Assembly: GCF_009870125.1 (NCBI RefSeq)
Contig: NC_046683.1
Location: 17,989,001-18,053,000, forward strand
Source of the DNA: Drosophila pseudoobscura
Lineage: Eukaryota; Arthropoda; Insecta; Diptera; Drosophilidae
DNA length: 64,000 nucleotides
Direction: 5' to 3'
Part shown: one piece after another, positions 1 through 10,739 of the stretch
How the letters are laid out: every line of letters starts with the position of its first letter
Position numbering within the stretch: the stretch's first letter is position 1
The notes under the pieces: model-generated
What the model was told of the DNA's origin: nothing
Database searches by the model: none
What the model saw: the letters and a program-made list of their open reading frames with translations, nothing else
Position numbers and translations under genes: made by a program

Positions 1-623
1 TAAATTATGGGACAATATATGACTAAGATAGTTTTGAACGCAATCGCGACATCTTTCATAGCATTTGGGCCATTTTAAACACGAGCCCACATGGAGTGGG
101 CGACTATGTTGTTACTTTTGGCCCAACGGACAACACTTTACACACAATTGCATTTTGCACAATGCACTGCCTATTTAAGCACAAATCATTTCAAAGCGTC
201 CAGAGATAAGTCCATAGGCTTTGATCTGGTTTTAATAATCACTCGCAGGATATGTTTAGTAAAAATAAACATTAAAAAAATAGCTCGGCACACAGGCAGA
301 AAGTGGTCCAGTTGTTTGCAGGACAAACAATTGCTTAAATCGAATCATATTGAACAATCTAACAAGGTATCGTTAAATATATAAGTGCTATATTGGTTTA
401 CTTACTACTTTATATAGTTTGTGCAATTTTTTTGTACTTTAATTCCCCTTTATTTTGAATTTACAACACAATTCGTAAAGAACACACACTTTTGAATGGC
501 CAGCAGAGAAATAAAAAGTCGTGCTGCCAACTTGTCGCAAAGAAAAGGCGCGAGTGTCGCGCAGTAGTAAAAAATATATCGATTAAAAAATTTAAATAAT
601 CTACACTGTAAACGTTGATGTAA
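1..623. other. AT-rich intergenic DNA, no gene seen
   Basis: I find no supportable gene here. The one open frame over 90 codons (91-384, plus strand) has no recognisable motif and an AT-rich composition like non-coding DNA. A TATCGAT-containing stretch lies near 577-584, shortly before the minus-strand ORF that ends at 624. That ORF reads away from Edem1. Confidence 0.5.
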
Positions 624-1004
624 TTAAAAACACGCATTTTTGCATCTATTTGGTGATGTATGTTTTGTTAAAATATTAAATTCTTGCAGAGGTAGCCCGG
701 CCGATAGTTTTAGAGTATCAACAGCTGTTGATACCCTTATGACAGCCATACCCGTTTGTTGGTAGAGTTCGTCATCCCTCTGCCGAAATATACAATTAAG
801 AAATACCTGGGTGATAGAAACGTATTTACTATAAGCTGGAGTTATGTTTGAATCAATTTTAGAGTGACAAAGTGCGACAACGGATGTAAATGCGTCGTGC
901 ATAGGTGTATATAGAATCGAAAGAGTATCTGTCCGAGGTTTGAATAAAAAAGTTTTCATTGTTTTTGTTTTGCCACAACGTAGACAGAGCCGCATCCACA
1001 TCAT
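624..1004 (-). CDS. Doubtful small hypothetical ORF, divergent from Edem1
   Basis: An uninterrupted 126-codon frame on the minus strand. It starts about 100 bp from the Edem1 start codon and so could share a divergent promoter with it. I do not recognise the product. It has a CxxC near the N-terminus (LCLRCGKTK), no obvious transmembrane segment, and a basic, cysteine-containing C-terminus (SPNRCKNACF). Codon use is AT-rich and unlike the strongly GC3-biased neighbours Edem1 and arm, which argues against a highly expressed gene. It may be a young or weakly constrained gene, a 3' exon, or chance. Confidence is low because no conserved domain supports it. Confidence 0.25.
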   Translation of the reverse strand: MMWMRLCLRCGKTKTMKTFLFKPRTDTLSILYTPMHDAFTSVVALCHSKIDSNITPAYSKYVSITQVFLNCIFRQRDDELYQQTGMAVIRVSTAVDTLKLSAGLPLQEFNILTKHTSPNRCKNACF

Positions 1005-1104
1005 ACGGCCGCCTCATGACTCTGGCTATAGCAAATTGAGAATGCTCATAATTGGATTAGTGCTATTCATTGACTGACCGATTAATGCCTCAGCCTGGTG
1101 AAAT

Positions 1105-4100
1105 ATGCAAAAAGTCGGCAATAACCTGTACGTGATATGCCATTTGTGGGTGTTCCTCGGTCTGCTGGCTCAGGGAATCTCACAGAAGCACTACACACGG
1201 GCGCGCATGTTGGAGCTGCGGTAAGTAGCTTGTATTGGCATCAAAGCGTTCAACACTTTACCATCCTCATGCTACTCCCCTAGAGAGGATGTTCGGCGTA
1301 TGTTCCAGCACGCTTACGACGGCTATCTGACGCACGCCTCCAACTATGACGAGCTACGCCCACTCACCTGCGACGGCCACGACACCTGGGGCAGCTATTC
1401 GCTTACGCTAATCGATGCCTTGGACACATTGGCCACTATGGGCAACTTCACCGAGTTTCAGCGAGTCTTCACTCTGCTCACAAAAAAGATGAACTTCGAC
1501 CGGGACATCAACGTGTCCGTCTTCGAGACTAACATCCGTATCGTGGGTGGTCTGCTGTCCGCCCATTTGCTGTCGCGTCGCGCTGGCGTCGCGCCGGAGC
1601 CGGGCTGGCCCTGCCAGGGTCCATTGCTGCGCATGGCCGAGGACGTGGCCCGACGCCTGCTGCCGGCCTTTGACACCAACACGGGCATGCCCTACGGCAC
1701 GGTGAATCTCCGCTACGGTGTTCCCAAGGGCGAGACTCCAGTGACTTGCACAGCCGGTGTGGGCACCTTTCTCGTCGAGTTCGGCACGCTGAGCCGCCTA
1801 ACCGGCAACAAAATCTACGAGGAGGTGGCGCTGCAGGCCGTGTACGCCCTCTGGGAGCATCGATCTCCCATCGGCCTCTTCGGCAATCACATTGACGTGC
1901 AGAGCGGCCGCTGGACAGCCCTCGACTCGGGCATCGGCGCGGGCGTCGACTCCCTATTCGAGTATCTGGTAAAGGCCGCTATACTGCTCAACCGGCCGGA
2001 GCTTCTCGAGCTCTTTCACGAGGCGCGAGCCGCCATCGACAAGTACATGCGCAAGGAGGACTGGTACGTGTGGGTAGGCATGAACAAGGGCCACGTCACT
2101 CTGCCAGTCTTCCAGTCGCTCGAGGCCTTCTGGCCCGGCATCCTCAGCATCATCGGCGACACGGAGCCGGCCATGCGCACCATCGTGCGCTACATCAGCG
2201 TGTGGAAGAAGTACGGGTTTTTGCCCGAGTTCTACAATATTGCCGCCGGCGAGGCGTCCCCTGATCGCGAGGTCTACCCCCTCCGCCCGGAGCTAATAGA
2301 GTCGGCAATGTATCTGTATCGATCCACCAAGAACGAATACCTGCTCGAGCTTGGAGAGCGGGTGCTGGAATCGCTCGAGTTCAGTGCCAAGACCAAGTGT
2401 GGGTACGCAACGGTAAGCATAACTCAAAGCTGATTCTTCCCGTCGATTATTTTCGCTCTTCTGGCAGATTCGCAATGTGCTGACGCATGAGAAGGAGAAC
2501 CGGATGGAGTCGTTCTTCCTGGCTGAGACGAGCAAGTACCTGTATTTGCTCTTTGACAGTGACAACTTTCTGCACAGCGACGGGGCCCAAGGTGAGCTGG
2601 TAGAAACGGAGGAGAACGCGTGCGTCGTACAGGCCGGCGCCTACATTTTCAACACGGAGGCACACCCCATGGACATGTCGGCCCTGCACTGCTGCCACGA
2701 CCACAATGAGGATATATTCGGCTCCCTGGACCTGCAGCGACTCAGCGCCAATGCGATCTTCAAGCGCAGTCGCGAGCAGCAATTGGTCGAACAAGAGCAC
2801 TGGGTGCCTCAGTGCCAGTCGCAGGACTTTCCCAACTACGATGCGGAGCCGATCCCCGATCGAGACCGGGATCGGGATAGGGACCAGGAAAAGGGCAAAC
2901 ACTCCACCACCATGGCCGTAGACATCGAGGTTTTCGACGAGTTTGAACAACCGGTGGGGGATGTGCTGGTGAGCAACTTCGAGCGTATACGAGAGGAGCG
3001 TGAACTCAACCAAAGCCTGTTGCAGATCAAGGTGCTGCGGAACCAGCTGACCGTCAGCGACCTAGATGAGTTCTTTGCCCGCCGCCGCGAGAACTTTGCT
3101 AGCACCACCGACGCCCTCAACTATGTGCTGGCCTTCATGGGCAAGTTTACAATGGATGTGGCATTCATCCGGGGCCTGCAGCTGTACGACAGCAACATCA
3201 GCAACTTCCTCGGAGCGGGTGCTCAGAAGGAGTATGAGGAGCGCATGCGGTCCTTGTGGGAGCTGTACGCTCTGGAGCAGCAGTATGCGGCCAACGTCCT
3301 ACTCATTCAGCACCTCCAGCTGCTTAGCTTCCAGACCGACGGCGAGGTGATGCGCACTCATCTGGCCGAGGTCCTAGACGGTCTTGATCGGCAGCAGGAT
3401 CCTCTGCACACTCAGTTGGAGATTGCCGCCTTGGCGGACTCTTTCTCACATGCGAACTCAACTCCGCAAGTAGGCGACATCGACCAAGCTATCCTCAAGG
3501 CCTGCGTCGGCTACGAGATAGCCCTGATGAACACCACCGCCATGCAGGCGTTTGTACATCGCATCTACCTCATGGGCACCAAAGACGCGGCGCCCAGCTT
3601 TTCCCCACTGCTCGATCCTGTCGAGCTAGGCACCCTGAAGGTCGTCCAACTGAAGCCACCCGAACAGCGAGAGCTATTCAAGTACACGCGGCGCCTCGTG
3701 ACTTTCCGGAAGCGGATGTCCGAGACGGTGGACCGCCTGCAAACCCTCATGCAAAAATTGACGCCGACCAAGGAGAAGGCCGTGGCTGTGGCGACAGCAA
3801 CTGCTCAGCCGGCTGTTGTCCCAGCGGAGGCTCCGCCAGCCCCTAACACTAACACTGAAGTCAGGGAAAAGGCTGTGCAGCCCGAGCTGAAGCAGCAGAA
3901 GGAATCGGAGGAGCAAGTGGTGGATTCTGAGGAGGGATCGGTGTGGTCACAGTTTGTGCAGACCATACTGCGTAAGACCACTGTGCAGCGCGTGAAGTTC
4001 GACGAGGCGCTGCTGCAGGAGAAGACCCGCAAGGCGCTGGAAAAGCACTCCCACGACGAGAACCCCCGTGAGCTTTTCACCTGTCAGCGCCCCGAGTTTA

Positions 4101-4141
4101 TCGAACAGTTTGCGTACCGAGAGTTCTACCCCGTGACGTAG
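1105..4141 (+). CDS. Edem1: Edem1, ER degradation-enhancing alpha-mannosidase-like protein
   Basis: Three coding exons, join(1105..1220, 1284..2412, 2468..4141), with phase-consistent GT-AG introns of 63 and 55 bp, give 972 residues. The ATG at 1105 was chosen because it supplies a hydrophobic signal-like N-terminus ([13 protein letters not shown]) before the first glycosyl hydrolase 47 block. The GH47 domain spans roughly residues 40-500. Visible motifs are [65 protein letters not shown] and AFWPGIL. EDEM proteins act in the ER lumen, trimming mannose or recognising misfolded glycoproteins and handing them to ER-associated degradation. The C-terminal half is long and charged, with an RDRDRDRD run, and exceeds human EDEM1 (657 residues). 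That tail is the poorly conserved part. Ubc7, another degradation-pathway component, lies 30 kb downstream. Confidence 0.93.
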
Positions 4142-5834
4142 TAGGGAGCTGCCTAGTCATCGTCCTGGACATTCACCACGAAAACTAAACACGACTGATC
4201 TGTAGATATGTATTTACTTAGTTAGAAGGTATTCACATCTGAACATCTGAATAGTTATGTTATCAACTCAACTCAACGCGTATCTATTGGATATATAGAT
4301 ATGCTGTCTGCCTATAATCTGCGACTGCATAGATAAATTCCTTAATTCCATTCCTGTTTAGTTTTCACAATAAGATTGATAAGATCATTAATAACATGGG
4401 AGGGCTCTGTTCAAGGATTGATTGATTGATGTAATTTTGTATTTTCCACTCAGGCTGATCCCCTCTAGACTCAACTAAATTCTAGTTTTAATTGAATTCG
4501 GTTAAATTTTAAAGAAAAACGTGCGAGTGCTTTGAGCGTTCTAAGGATCTTTGGTTTAAAATTGGTAAATGTTGCTTTTGGAATCTGTATATAGGGAAAT
4601 GGCTGAGGCTACAACCAATTTGTTAGCGAACTTCCGAATAATTTCGGATGTTGATGCCATTCAGAATTTTAAATTGGGATTAAAAACTGATATTGGTACA
4701 CCTAACGTAGAAGTGGTTTGTTTTTAAAATGAGTAGCAACCTTTGGGATGTTAACGTCGAACCAAAATTGAAAGGGATTTCCAGTAAGGGTTTTCTCAAT
4801 AGTTTTAATAGGGTACATTCCTGCTCCCTCAGGCAGGGAGATGAGATGATGAGGATGCTCTTCCTTCTTTATTTCCTTTATTCTTTTGTCAGTTCATTTA
4901 TCATAACGAATACTTATCATTTTGCTTCTGTTAATCACCAAAAACAAGGTTTGTAAATGCTTACATACAATATGTACATAAATTCATAAAAGTATTTGGA
5001 AATCGTGTATGCGTGTTGACTATTTGCATTGACTGTTGTCGGCTGTATTGTAATTAAATTGATTTATACCTGTATTTATGCATTCAATTAGATTCGATTA
5101 TCTAATATTGGCGACATTCAAGAGGCCCAGGAAAGGAGTAGTGTAGTCGATTGCGCAACAGAGCCATGGGGCAGAGGTTGCGAGTGTGTGTTCCGGCTCA
5201 GGCTGCGCCTGCGATTGCCTAAACACGCAATGGTAATCATTTCAATGGGTTTATTTTCGGAAATTCCTTTTACTTCAAGGATTCGGTTTGGCTTGTACCA
5301 AATTACGCCAATGACATGATATGAACTGGAAACGAAGTTGAAGTGAAAGTTTTTGAAGGGAATGGAATGCTGGGAGTGAAAAAGTATGCCGAAACTGTGC
5401 TATGCTATGGCTGGCAGGCCCTGCAGTGGCCTCTGACGTCGACGGAACTGTGATTGTGGGTCACACCCTCCACACCCTACTGCCGCAACTGCTTGCGGCT
5501 CGGCGCGGCTCCTTTTGTGTGTGCGTTGTATGTCGTGGATGGCGGGGAGTGAGGAGACGTGGGGATGCGTGTGTAGTATTGGAAGCATTGCCTGCCATCC
5601 GGCAACAACAGCTACAATGGCGAAAGTTTAATGAGTGCAATTTTTTGTAAATGAAAGCAAAATGAAATGAGCAGACAGACGGACGAACGTACTGATAGAC
5701 GTGTTTTTGCAGTGAATCAAGTAAGACCGACGAACAAGTCATACGGAGGAAACACGCGACGGGGTGTAGACGGTGTCGCAGAGTCGGTTCGGCGTCGAGT
5801 ACAACTTTGTTGAGAGAATTGCGAGGCAATCAGG
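4142..5834. other. Edem1 3' UTR and intergenic DNA
   Basis: After the Edem1 stop the sequence becomes AT-rich without a convincing coding frame. The plus-strand frame at 4729-4956 (75 codons) is low-complexity and hydrophobic by composition only. 5400-5834 is GC-richer and probably holds the 5' UTR or promoter of the gene starting at 5835. Overlapping frames there on both strands look like chance. Confidence 0.5.
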
Positions 5835-6376
5835 ATGAGGTCCAGCGGCGCAGCACCGGAGAATGGCGATGGCGAGGAGGACGGAGAAAGTGGGCAGGAC
5901 CACCATGAGGGCGATCCGCGTCCGTTGCCGTACGACTTTGAACAGGAGCTGATCAGAAAGTCCAACAGGCATATACGCCTCTACGAAGCCTTCGTTCCGG
6001 TTAGCAAAGGTGCCTTGACAGACGTTTTGATCTCCTCATTTGTTCCACCTGCTCCTCATCCTTAGAGTATATGCTGACTCGCAAATTCTACGCCGAGTAC
6101 GAGCAGCGGAAGCCGGCGCAGCCCCTGCGCTTTCTGCGCTACACCCAACCGGAGAGACTCCTGGAGCGGCAGAGGCAGCTGCGCTTGGGGACACCGCGGC
6201 TGGAATCGCAAATGTATGGCTGGCTGCCGGTGCAGGGTCGAAAGTGTGCCCTAGAGCTAAATTTCCTGCATGCCCCAAAACTGCGCTGCAGCATGACGAT
6301 CCATGGCGAAAACTTGATGGCGGAGCGCATCACGGAGCGTCCTGCATTCAATGGACTGCGGTTTTTGCTTCATTAG
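5835..6376 (+). CDS. Small uncharacterised protein, two exons
   Basis: Join(5835..6009, 6066..6376), a 56-bp intron (AAAG|GTGCCT ... CCTTAG|AGTA) with matching phase, gives 161 residues. The N-terminus is acidic and low-complexity (GDGEEDGESGQDHHEGD). It is followed by a conserved-looking amphipathic block (YDFEQELIRKSNRHIRLYEA, then EYMLTRKFYAEYEQRKP) and an arginine-rich region (ERLLERQRQLRLGTPRLES). No signal peptide or membrane segment is seen. I do not recognise the family with certainty. The short, basic, helical build resembles small axonemal or sperm-microtubule proteins, but that is only an impression. Its neighbours Edem1 and LDAF1 lie on the same strand. The stop and splice phase support a real gene; the function is open. 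Confidence 0.7.
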
Positions 6377-6762
6377 AAACGCAAAGAATTTGAAATGGAA
6401 ATCGCCATAGAGTGGCAACACTGAGCAATCGAGCTTACAAGCCAGTTGGCAGCCCAATCAATGTTTACGTTCTGCGTTCATTTTTGCAATTGAATATCAA
6501 AAATACAGTTTCGAATATTAGCGACGTTGTACGTGCCACAAGTTTTTTTTATTTGGAATAAGTATAGCCTGGGTCGCTACAGTAAAATATCATCCACGTT
6601 CGGCTGGAGTCACACAAAATGGTATAAGATGGGCAGCTCAAAGGAAAAGTGGTGGGCAGCGGAGCCAAAGTTCACGTTCGATGGATCATTTCAGCCTCCG
6701 CTTAATGAGTTTATTTCCACGCACACTAATACATACATATGTACACATGCATTTTTGTATAG

Positions 6763-7430
6763 GCTCATTCGAATAAGGCAAAGAAGGCAGCGAAAGCGGC
6801 GAATAATAAGAATCCCAGCAACCCGCCAAATAATGCCCAGCCCAATGTGCATGCCCCCAGTCAGGATCAATTCCATGAACTCCTACTCAACACCGTGCAA
6901 AAGTCATGTAAGTCGTAGCTAGCCGTTTCTAGTCCAATTTGTTAACTCTGACTACCCCTTTTGGGACTTTCAGGGTTGCGGCTTCGGCATTTTGTTATGT
7001 CCGAGCTAAGTGGAAGCGAGCTGTTGGAAGCTGCGGCGGTATGGTGCGCCCGTAATCCTCACATTGCCATCTGTTTGCTGGCAGCTAGCTTGGTATTTCT
7101 TATACCGTTCCTGATTATTTTCGGCTTCGGAATCGCCACCATGGTGATGACTTTTACGGGCCTCTTGGTGCTAGAAGGTAAGAAGCCCGAGCTTGTGGGT
7201 GATTTTTTTTTACTAAACTTCCACTTGTTCCAGGCACTCTTCTCACTATTGTCTCTATGATGTTCTTTGCATGTCTGGGTGGCTTTGCTATCATTGTTCC
7301 GGTGATTGGAGTTGTTACTGTTGGTGTATACTTTGGATTCGCTCAGGTGTATGGCTTATATGACGGAAAGGAGCGCCGCAAGACTGCAGTTAGGTTCAAA
7401 GAGGTTCAAAGATCCGCCCAAGCCATGTGA
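6763..7430 (+). CDS. LDAF1/promethin family lipid-droplet assembly protein (5' end unresolved)
   Basis: Exons 6763..6907, 6974..7177 and 7234..7430 join in phase. They encode a lysine/asparagine-rich soluble N-terminus (NKAKKAAKAANNKNPSNPP), then a helix (FHELLLNTVQKSWLRLRHF), then closely spaced hydrophobic hairpins (IAICLLAASLVFLIPFLIIF; FACLGGFAIIVPVIGVV) and a basic tail (YDGKERRKTAVRFKEVQRS). This is the promethin/LDAF1 (TMEM159) layout. LDAF1 partners seipin at ER sites where lipid droplets form. The D. melanogaster homologue near arm is probably CG32803 (from memory). The first coding exon is uncertain. An ATG at 6629 opens MGSSKEKWW, but its possible donors are in the wrong phase for the exon at 6763. 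Either a further upstream exon exists or translation starts internally at 6997. AATAAA lies at 7563-7568. Confidence 0.8.
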
Positions 7431-7681
7431 CTTGGTGCCGGCATCAGTGACAACTTCTGAAGAGCCAGCTGTCAACAAAATAAATAACTAAAGAATGGAA
7501 GCCTAGTTATCTAGTTTGTGAAATTAACTATTTCAAGTACTGTACACTACCTAAATAATTACAATAAACTTTTTTTGAAAACATGACCGCGCCACATTAT
7601 GAATAAAAAAAGGTTGGCAGTCCCAGCAGGTTTGTGTATCGCTGCTAAGTACCTCCCATCACTAGTTCTGTAGTCGTCGCC

Positions 7682-7787
7682 ATATACATAGTTTTCACAT
7701 TTGGTATTTGTTGTTAAATATTAAAGATTTAAGAGTGTTTTATTAACAGAAACCTGCTTTTAAGCAGAATTACCTTTACCCGACGCG
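7682..7787 (+). other. arm: arm alternative leader exon 1 (distal)
   Basis: A candidate non-coding first exon ending in CGACGCG|GTAAGT (donor at 7788). It begins around a 17-base string, ATATACATAGTTTTCAC (7682-7698), which recurs exactly at 9342-9358 in the second leader. It also shares the end block GAAAYCTGCTTT...AGCAG...AATTA...GACRCG next to the donor. armadillo is known to use two alternative 5' leader exons; this matches the distal one. The 5' limit is estimated. Confidence 0.6.
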
Positions 7788-8440
7788 GTAAGTTCTTAAA
7801 ATTATAATTTTCCTAGAATGGACAAATATTTGTGTATGAAAAAGTGCAGTCGGTAAACACCCACACATACATATGTACATACGTGCACACGCTTGTTTGG
7901 GTGCGTATTTCAAAAAGATAAAGGCTAAAAATTAGATTGCAGAGTTAGTACTCAACGCATACGTACATACACATGTAATGTACATATGTATGTATTTTGG
8001 AAAAATGGAAATATTGAAATCGCTTTTGTGTCATGGATTTTCTTAACAATATATATTTGAATCATTGAATCATACATTTGGAAATGTTCATCCGCCTGTC
8101 ATCTATGGTAGGCGTGAGGAAATTCAGCCAACCTTAGCTCGTTTCTCAGTTTATATCAGTGAACTAAGTTGTTCTTTCAGCTCTTTCGATTTTGTTTCCT
8201 TTTTAGGTCAACTGGGTCTATAGCTGTATGGCATAATACTCTGTTAAATTTGCTGCGAAGATAGGGATAACTCAATAGACAAAACGCAAAATTAGTGTTC
8301 GTAGACTGACTAACTGATATTTTGCAACACACAGATCCAGCCAGCCAGCAAATTTGGATCTGAAAAGTGTAACAATTTGTTATTTCCGCAGCTCTGCTCC
8401 CAGCTCAACTGGAAAGCCAACTAGTCGCATATATGTACAT

Positions 8441-8674
8441 CTCTCGCTCTAACTGCATGCTTTTCCCATAAGGTTGTCTCTGTATTAGAAGCTAGTCAGT
8501 TAGCACAGTCTAATGTCATACAGCTACTACCAACTTCTTGGAGATGCGTATTTGTAAACTGATCAAATGTTCTGCTGTTTTTCCCGATAATGAAATCAGC
8601 TTGTTTTGCTAACACACTAAGTAAATTCCATGAACAAATGTAGAAATTCCATTTATGGTCGTATCCCACCACTC
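8441..8674. repeat. Dispersed short repeat family R, copy A
   Basis: Bases 8441-8520 share a block (CTCTCGCTC...ACTGCATGCTTTT...CCATAAG...TCTAATGTCATA) with 33801-33874 and 39075-39158. Bases 8655-8674 (ATGGTCGTATCCCACCACTC) match the terminal-repeat-like end of copy D at 30213. It looks like a decayed MITE-type element between the two arm leader exons. Confidence 0.6.
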
Positions 8675-9251
8675 TAAATATTAGTTTAGTATAAAAACAC
8701 AAACACAACGTTCTGTGTTTACATTTGTGTTATTTTAATGAGTTGTTGCTTCAGTTATTATTCCAGGGTACGAATTTATCGCTTCTTTGCTGCTGTGATG
8801 CAGCTCAACTAAGAATATAAACTACCTGTTTACCTGTTTAGTTTAAGCCATATTTTATAAACAACTCAATGAAAAGAGTGCTTGAAGTGAACCATCTTGT
8901 AGAAAATGTATTCAATTATCGAATAAAACTGTTTTTAGTGCTGAGCGTCCCAGCTATCCAGCAATATTAAACCGAATATCAAAATCGAGGAATTTGGTTT
9001 CCAATCCTTGACAGAGATCAATTAACCCATTGTAGACCAAAGGAGTATTTTAATATTCCACCGAAAATAATGAAAATTTATTCATTTTAGCGCAGTTCAG
9101 GTGAATGATATCATGGTTTTTTTAATTCCGAGGCGAGATGGCATGCATCTACAAGAAAAAATGTACAACCAGTAATATATTCCGCCTTATCCTCAAGTCG
9201 TTGAACTGTTTAAATACAGGAGGCTTAAGTGGGCTAAGTTCGCTTTTTCTT

Positions 9252-9340
9252 CGGTATATTTACGGTATATTTTTGAAAAGAGACGGTATATTTATAAGGG
9301 GCTAGACCGTATATTTTATCGATAAGTCCACGGTCACACT
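9252..9340 (+). promoter_or_regulatory. arm: arm proximal promoter: three motif-6 copies, a DRE and Motif 1
   Basis: Three CGGTATATTT copies (9252-9261, 9263-9272, 9284-9293) match Drosophila core-promoter motif 6. A perfect DRE, TATCGATA, lies at 9317-9324, and GGTCACACT at 9332-9340 matches Motif 1. The stack sits immediately upstream of the shared leader string at 9342. DRE plus Motif 1 is the usual architecture of TATA-less, broadly expressed promoters, which fits arm. Motif identities come from established consensus sequences; the start site is inferred. Confidence 0.75.
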
Positions 9341-9341
9341 G

Positions 9342-9449
9342 ATATACATAGTTTTCACAGGTCGAGGATTGCTGTAATTTTTTTTGTTTAAGTGCGTCTA
9401 AAGAAAGGAAATCTGCTTTAGAGCAGCAGAATTAAACTATACTGACACG
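9342..9449 (+). other. arm: arm alternative leader exon 2 (proximal)
   Basis: A candidate non-coding first exon directly downstream of the DRE/Motif 1 promoter, ending ACTGACACG|GTGAGC (donor at 9450). It is partly similar to the distal leader at 7682-7787 at both its start and its donor end. Either leader would splice to the acceptor at 10710 (TGTATTACAG), leaving 29 bases before the arm ATG. Confidence 0.6.
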
Positions 9450-10739
9450 GTGAGCAATTCGAGTTAGTAGATTTATCGCAGATTCCATATTAATTCGTGA
9501 GATTTTGATACGTATATGTGCAAGGTAAACTGCTGTGCAGCATAAAAAACATTAGGAAAGCTACTAGTTGGCAAGGGCAAACCAGTAACCAGCGGTGGTG
9601 TGGTATGCTGACACTCATACATTACATCTACATGTACACATGTGTGCATGGAGATGGATACACACAACCAGAATTTGTATGTATTCGATAAATTATGTTG
9701 CTGTTTTTTGCTTTCTTGATGGTAAACAACGCCAAAGGCAGAAAGTAATAATTGATTGCGAGCTTGCTTAGCGCTTTATCGGACAAATTATCTCAGATTT
9801 ATCTAATCTTACATTCAAAGAGTAGCTAAAACCCCGTCAAATCCGTTCTTGTTGCCTGTGTATGTATGTATGCACAAACTGATGAATGGATGGCAACACT
9901 GCGCAGCATTGCATTGTGTAGAAGCAGCAGCAGCAGCTCTTTCAGCCTGTCCATTTGTTGCCCTTAACTTTCTTCCTCTCACTCGTTCACACGCTCCCAC
10001 TCGCTCTTGCGCTCGTGCAGTGTTGCTGCAAGTGCGTCTGCCTCTGCTTCTGGTTCTGCTGCCTCGTCACTTGCGTCTATTTCGTTCTAATGAGCAAGCT
10101 GGTCGGACGCATTTTCTGCTGGGCTCTTACTAGTCTCTTATAAAGTTGCATGTAGTTTCTAACTAAAACAAATATACAGTTTGTTAGTATAAGGAGGTGT
10201 TAAAATAGTAAAAAAAACTGAATTGAAAATTAACTAAACGCAAGGTTCGTACAAAGTGCTCGGCTTAAGGTTCTCGGCAGGTAGATCGCGGACACACACT
10301 ACCCATATTTCAGAGCGTTTGTTTGCGAGTCTTTTGCGAATTTCTTTGTGTATGCCATACTTAAAGACGCATCATATTTCGAATTATGTTTGATCTGCAG
10401 ATTCTCAAAGTGGAAATGTGAAAACCAAAGATAATTACTAAGAAATTTATAACGGATAAGCTTATCAGTGCTGAATCGAGTTACGGGTAAACAACTCCTG
10501 TAAAACCGAAATAAGAACCATCTATTTTTTTTGCTAATGTAAATAATAATAAATAATTTGGGTACCGAGTGACGAGACGTTACCCCTTAGGCCATCTCAA
10601 TTCTTTTTCATATCTTCTCCACACATGCACAAAAATGCATAACTAACATAACACACACACACACAGAAATTTTACATGTTTTACATTACTCACTTTTTTC
10701 TGTATTACAGGTGTGCTGTAAAGCGCTTTAATCGCCAAG

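Noticed and set aside
4729-4956. 75-codon frame after Edem1
   Set aside because: Hydrophobic by AT-rich composition, no motif, no splice or promoter support.
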